Program-made: the position numbers and the translations under genes
Shown: in pieces, positions 61,247 through 64,000 of the stretch
Layout: each line of letters opens with the position of its first letter
How positions within the stretch are numbered: the stretch's first letter is position 1
The notes under the pieces: generated by a model
Told to the model about the DNA's origin: nothing
The model's database searches: none
The model's input: only the letters and a program-made list of their open reading frames with translations
DNA from: Natranaerobius thermophilus JW/NM-WN-LF
GTDB taxonomy: Bacteria; Bacillota; Natranaerobiia; Natranaerobiales; Natranaerobiaceae
Direction of reading: 5' to 3'
DNA: 64,000 nt
Assembly (NCBI RefSeq): GCF_000020005.1
Contig: NC_010718.1
Location: forward strand, 377,001 to 441,000

Positions 61247-62389
61247 ATGTTGAGTAAAAAATTTCTAGCTATTTTAATGGCAGGAATGTTAGTATTTGTT
61301 TTTGCAGCATGTGGAACAGATGAGGACCCTGCAGAGGATCCGGAAAACGGTGAAAATGGTGAAGCTGCTGAAGAAGAGGAAGATGTTCCTACAGTTGGGA
61401 TTGTATTCTCAACCGGAGGATTAGGAGATCAATCTTTTAACGATTCAGCTTATAGAGGAATGGAAATGGCTGAAGAAGAGTTTGACTTTGAGTGGGACTA
61501 CATTGAGCCTGAAAACCCAGCAGATTTTGATCCCGCTTTGACTACTTTTGCTGAAGATGAAGTTGATTTATTAATCGGTGTAGGATTCCAAATGGAAGCA
61601 GAAGTTAAAGAAATAGCTGAAAATTATCCCGATATGAACGTGGCTATTGTTGATCACAGTTATGAAGAAGAAACTCCTGAAAACCTTGAAGAATTGGTAT
61701 TTGACGAACCAGGAGGCTCTTTCTTAGCAGGAGCTTTGGCTGCCAAAGTTACTGAAACCGATGTGGTAGGTTTCGTTGGTGGTGTCAATGGTCCACTAAT
61801 TCACAGATTTGAAGGCGGATTTGTTCAAGGTGTTCAGTATGTGGATGAAGATATTGAAATTTTAGGTTCTTATGCAGACTCTTTTGGAGACCCTGCAAGA
61901 GGTACGGACATAACTGAAGGCTTTGTGGATCAAGGTGCTGACGTGATTTATCATGCTGCCGGTGGAACAGGTGACGGTGTATTCACTATAGCATCCGACT
62001 ATGATAATGTGTATGCAATTGGTGTAGACGACAACCAGAACCATATTCAGCCTGGTCATATTATAGCTAGTATGCTTAAGCGCGTTGATGTAGCTGTTTA
62101 TGAAACTGTTCAGAGAGTTGTTGAAGATGAGTTCGAAGGTGGAATCACTCGCGAATTCAGCTTAGAAGATGATGGTGTAGGACTATCCAGCTTAGATGAA
62201 CTAGATGTACAAGAGAAAGAAGCAGTAGAACTAGATGCAATCACTGAAGAAGAACTTGAATTGATTAAAGAAATGAAAGAAGAGATAACTGCTGAACATG
62301 CTGACCAAATAGAGCAAATCAAGCAAGATATTATCGATGATGAAATCGAAGTCGAAGATTGGATGGAAACTGGAAGACAGGATTATTAA
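61247..62389 (+). CDS. BMP-family nucleoside-binding lipoprotein
   Basis: 380 aa, ATG after AGAAGGGGG. Seen: lipoprotein signal with lipobox FAAC (Cys21), an acidic linker, then the PnrA/Med-type binding fold: VGIVFSTGGLGDQSFNDSAY, EEVDLLIGVGF-like stretch, VGFVGGVNGPLIHRFEGGF, HAAGGTGDGVFTIA and GVDDNQNHI. A long acidic C-terminal helix ends it. Known: such lipoproteins bind purine or other nucleosides for an ABC importer. The ATPase gene follows, supporting an importer. Very acidic, as in salt-adapted cells. Confidence 0.9.
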   Translation: MLSKKFLAILMAGMLVFVFAACGTDEDPAEDPENGENGEAAEEEEDVPTVGIVFSTGGLGDQSFNDSAYRGMEMAEEEFDFEWDYIEPENPADFDPALTTFAEDEVDLLIGVGFQMEAEVKEIAENYPDMNVAIVDHSYEEETPENLEELVFDEPGGSFLAGALAAKVTETDVVGFVGGVNGPLIHRFEGGFVQGVQYVDEDIEILGSYADSFGDPARGTDITEGFVDQGADVIYHAAGGTGDGVFTIASDYDNVYAIGVDDNQNHIQPGHIIASMLKRVDVAVYETVQRVVEDEFEGGITREFSLEDDGVGLSSLDELDVQEKEAVELDAITEEELELIKEMKEEITAEHADQIEQIKQDIIDDEIEVEDWMETGRQDY

Positions 62390-62416
62390 TTTCGTAATGG
62401 ATAATAAATTTCAAAC

Positions 62417-62452
62417 TTCAGGCGCGTAATAGCGCCTGAAGGTTTCTTTTTT
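62417..62452 (+). terminator. Terminator after the lipoprotein gene
   Basis: TTCAGGCGC (62417-62425) and GCGCCTGAA (62432-62440), then TTTCTTTTTTG. Read-through or a new promoter would be needed for the ATPase gene. Confidence 0.85.
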
Positions 62453-62520
62453 GTCTTTTTATTATTTCATAAAAGCTGTTATATTTAGTTGTCGAAACTG
62501 TAAAATTGAAATTTTACAGT

Positions 62521-62547
62521 TATTAATATTCAACTTTAATACAGCCA
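62521..62547. repeat. Dispersed intergenic repeat, copy 2
   Basis: ATTCAACTTTAATACAGCCA (62528-62547), identical to 40919-40938, 46 bases before the ATPase start. Confidence 0.8.
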
Positions 62548-62592
62548 TTTTCATAAGAAATGAGAAGGCCTAAAGGAGGATTGAAAATTTCC

Positions 62593-64000
62593 ATGGCTGA
62601 GAATATTTTAGAAATGCGCAATATCACAAAAGTTTTCCCTGGGGTTAAAGCCAACGATAATGTTAATTTGCAGGTTCGTAAGGGGGAAATCCATGCCCTT
62701 GTAGGTGAGAATGGTGCAGGGAAGTCAACTTTAATGAACATCCTTTACGGCCTTTATGCTCCAGATGAAGGAGATATTCTTTATAATGGTGAAAAAGTGG
62801 ATCTTAATGATCCTATGAAAGCAATTGAACTGGGTATCGGAATGGTACATCAGCACTTTAAACTTGTAGACCCCTTAACTGTAGTGGAGAACATTATCCT
62901 TGGGAGTGAACCCAGGAAAAATACACTGTTTATTGACAAAAAGTCAGCCACGAAAGAAGTGCAAGAAATTTCCGACAAATACGGGTTAAGAGTTGATCCT
63001 AATTCTAGGATAGAAAATGTTTCAGTTGGTATGCAGCAGAGAGTAGAAATAGTTAAAATTTTGTATAGGGGCGCTGAATTATTAATTTTTGATGAACCTA
63101 CTGCTGTACTCACTCCACAAGAAATCGAAGAACTTTTTGAGATTTTTCGGTCATTGAAAGAACAGGGGAAAACCATCATATTTATTACTCACAAATTAGG
63201 AGAAGTTAAAGAAATCTCAGATAGATTAACTGTTTTGCGAAATGGTCAATCAGTGGGTACTGTTGAAACTTCAACAGTATCAAAGGAAGAAGTAGCCAAA
63301 ATGATGGTTGGAAGAGAAGTTTTATTACGAGTTGATAAAGACGTGGCCAAACCGAAGGATGTTGTTTTAAAGGTAGATGGATTATCAGCCAAAGACAGTC
63401 GTGGAGTGCCCATTGTAAAGGATATCTCCTTGGATGTGAGAGGAGGAGAAATTCTAGGAATAGCTGGTGTTGAAGGAAATGGACAAACAGAACTGATTGA
63501 GGTTTTAACTGGCCTTAGACAAGCTACAAATGGTAATATTTTTTTCAGTGGACAAGATATAACTGGTTTGACTCCTCGTCAAATAAAAGAACACAAAATA
63601 GGCCATATTCCTGAAGACCGGCAAAAAAGAGGTTTAGTTCTGGATTTTGACTTAGCAGAAAATATGATTTTAGGTTATCATTATCAAAAACCTTTTGCTT
63701 CTAATTATAGAATGAACTACAATCATATAATTGACTATACAAAAGAATTAATTTCAGAATATGATGTTCGCACCCCAGGCTATCATGTCCAAGCCAGGTC
63801 CCTTTCTGGTGGTAATCAGCAAAAAGTGATAATTGCACGAGAGTTTTCACAAGAACCTGAACTATTAATTGCGTCACAGCCAACCAGGGGTGTTGACATA
63901 GGAGCCATTGAGTTCATTCATCAAAACTTAATAGAGCAGAGGGATCAAGGAAAAGCAATTTTAGTTGTTTCGGCAGATTTAAATGAAATTATGTCTCTCA
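62593..64000 (+). CDS. Two-domain ABC ATPase of a nucleoside importer (cut by window edge)
   Basis: Frame open to the window end. Start uncertain: ATG 62593 is 13 bases after GGAGG; ATT 62587 has better spacing (7); TTG 62581 abuts it. Seen: first ABC domain with Walker [33 protein letters not shown], signature [11 protein letters not shown] and Walker [12 protein letters not shown]; second domain with degenerate Walker [15 protein letters not shown], signature LSGGNQQK and Walker B-like [12 protein letters not shown]. Known: this layout is that of YufO/RbsA-like sugar or nucleoside ATPases. The second Walker A lacks the Lys, as usual. Confidence 0.92.
   Translation, partial: MAENILEMRNITKVFPGVKANDNVNLQVRKGEIHALVGENGAGKSTLMNILYGLYAPDEGDILYNGEKVDLNDPMKAIELGIGMVHQHFKLVDPLTVVENIILGSEPRKNTLFIDKKSATKEVQEISDKYGLRVDPNSRIENVSVGMQQRVEIVKILYRGAELLIFDEPTAVLTPQEIEELFEIFRSLKEQGKTIIFITHKLGEVKEISDRLTVLRNGQSVGTVETSTVSKEEVAKMMVGREVLLRVDKDVAKPKDVVLKVDGLSAKDSRGVPIVKDISLDVRGGEILGIAGVEGNGQTELIEVLTGLRQATNGNIFFSGQDITGLTPRQIKEHKIGHIPEDRQKRGLVLDFDLAENMILGYHYQKPFASNYRMNYNHIIDYTKELISEYDVRTPGYHVQARSLSGGNQQKVIIAREFSQEPELLIASQPTRGVDIGAIEFIHQNLIEQRDQGKAILVVSADLNEIMSL

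Overview
The window fits a low-GC, anaerobic, probably thermophilic and salt-adapted member of the Firmicutes (Clostridia-like). Shine-Dalgarno sites are strong (AGGAGG), TTG and GTG starts are common, exported proteins are very acidic, and there is a KorAB-type 2-oxoacid:ferredoxin oxidoreductase. A TtuA/TtuB/TtuC-like set for 2-thioribothymidine in tRNA suggests a thermophile. Natranaerobius is my best guess for the genus; that is inference, not a database result.

Positions 1-34,570 look like one end of a large integrated element. From the left: a defence operon (SNF2-type helicase cut by the window edge, DUF4391-like protein, type III-like Mod methylase, type III-like Res endonuclease, frameshifted Abi_C protein); exported or lipid-anchored acidic proteins; two PD-(D/E)XK-like proteins; a frameshifted SEC-C protein; then plasmid- or ICE-like genes: DUF6557-like protein, ribbon-helix-helix proteins, an XRE regulator divergent from a zinc-ribbon/Spo0E-like pair, RusA-like resolvase, replication-relaxation protein, small tyrosine recombinase, primase-like protein, DUF2325 protein and finally a large serine recombinase. 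Just beyond the recombinase lies the N-terminal fragment of a PdaB-like polysaccharide deacetylase, cut in its first catalytic-domain motif at an imperfect dyad. The layout resembles elements such as skin that interrupt sporulation genes. The other half of the deacetylase would lie left of the window.

Inside the element a 189-aa-type accessory gene is split by an IS256-family element (8-bp target duplication), itself split by an ISNCY/IS1202-like element (17-bp target duplication). Both insertions can be undone in silico to restore the ancestral reading frames. The element is also rich in regulatory DNA: three consensus sigma-A promoters followed by long leaders with intrinsic terminators, six copies of a 9-bp repeat, a duplicated leader with a start-x-stop mini-ORF, and sequestered ribosome binding sites.

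Positions 34,570-64,000 are ordinary chromosome: tldE-tldD, a PRC-barrel protein, the t6A cluster tsaE-tsaB-rimI-tsaD, murC (preceded by clustered DnaA-box-like sites), a radical SAM/PDZ/DUF512-like protein, a glycosyltransferase with a large membrane phosphatase-like protein, an ABC-F protein, TtuC-like E1 enzyme, MscS channel, korB-korA, a P-loop protein, ttuA-ttuB, a lipid kinase, mtnA, and a BMP-family nucleoside-binding lipoprotein followed by its ABC ATPase, which runs off the right edge. I saw no rRNA, tRNA or CRISPR array.
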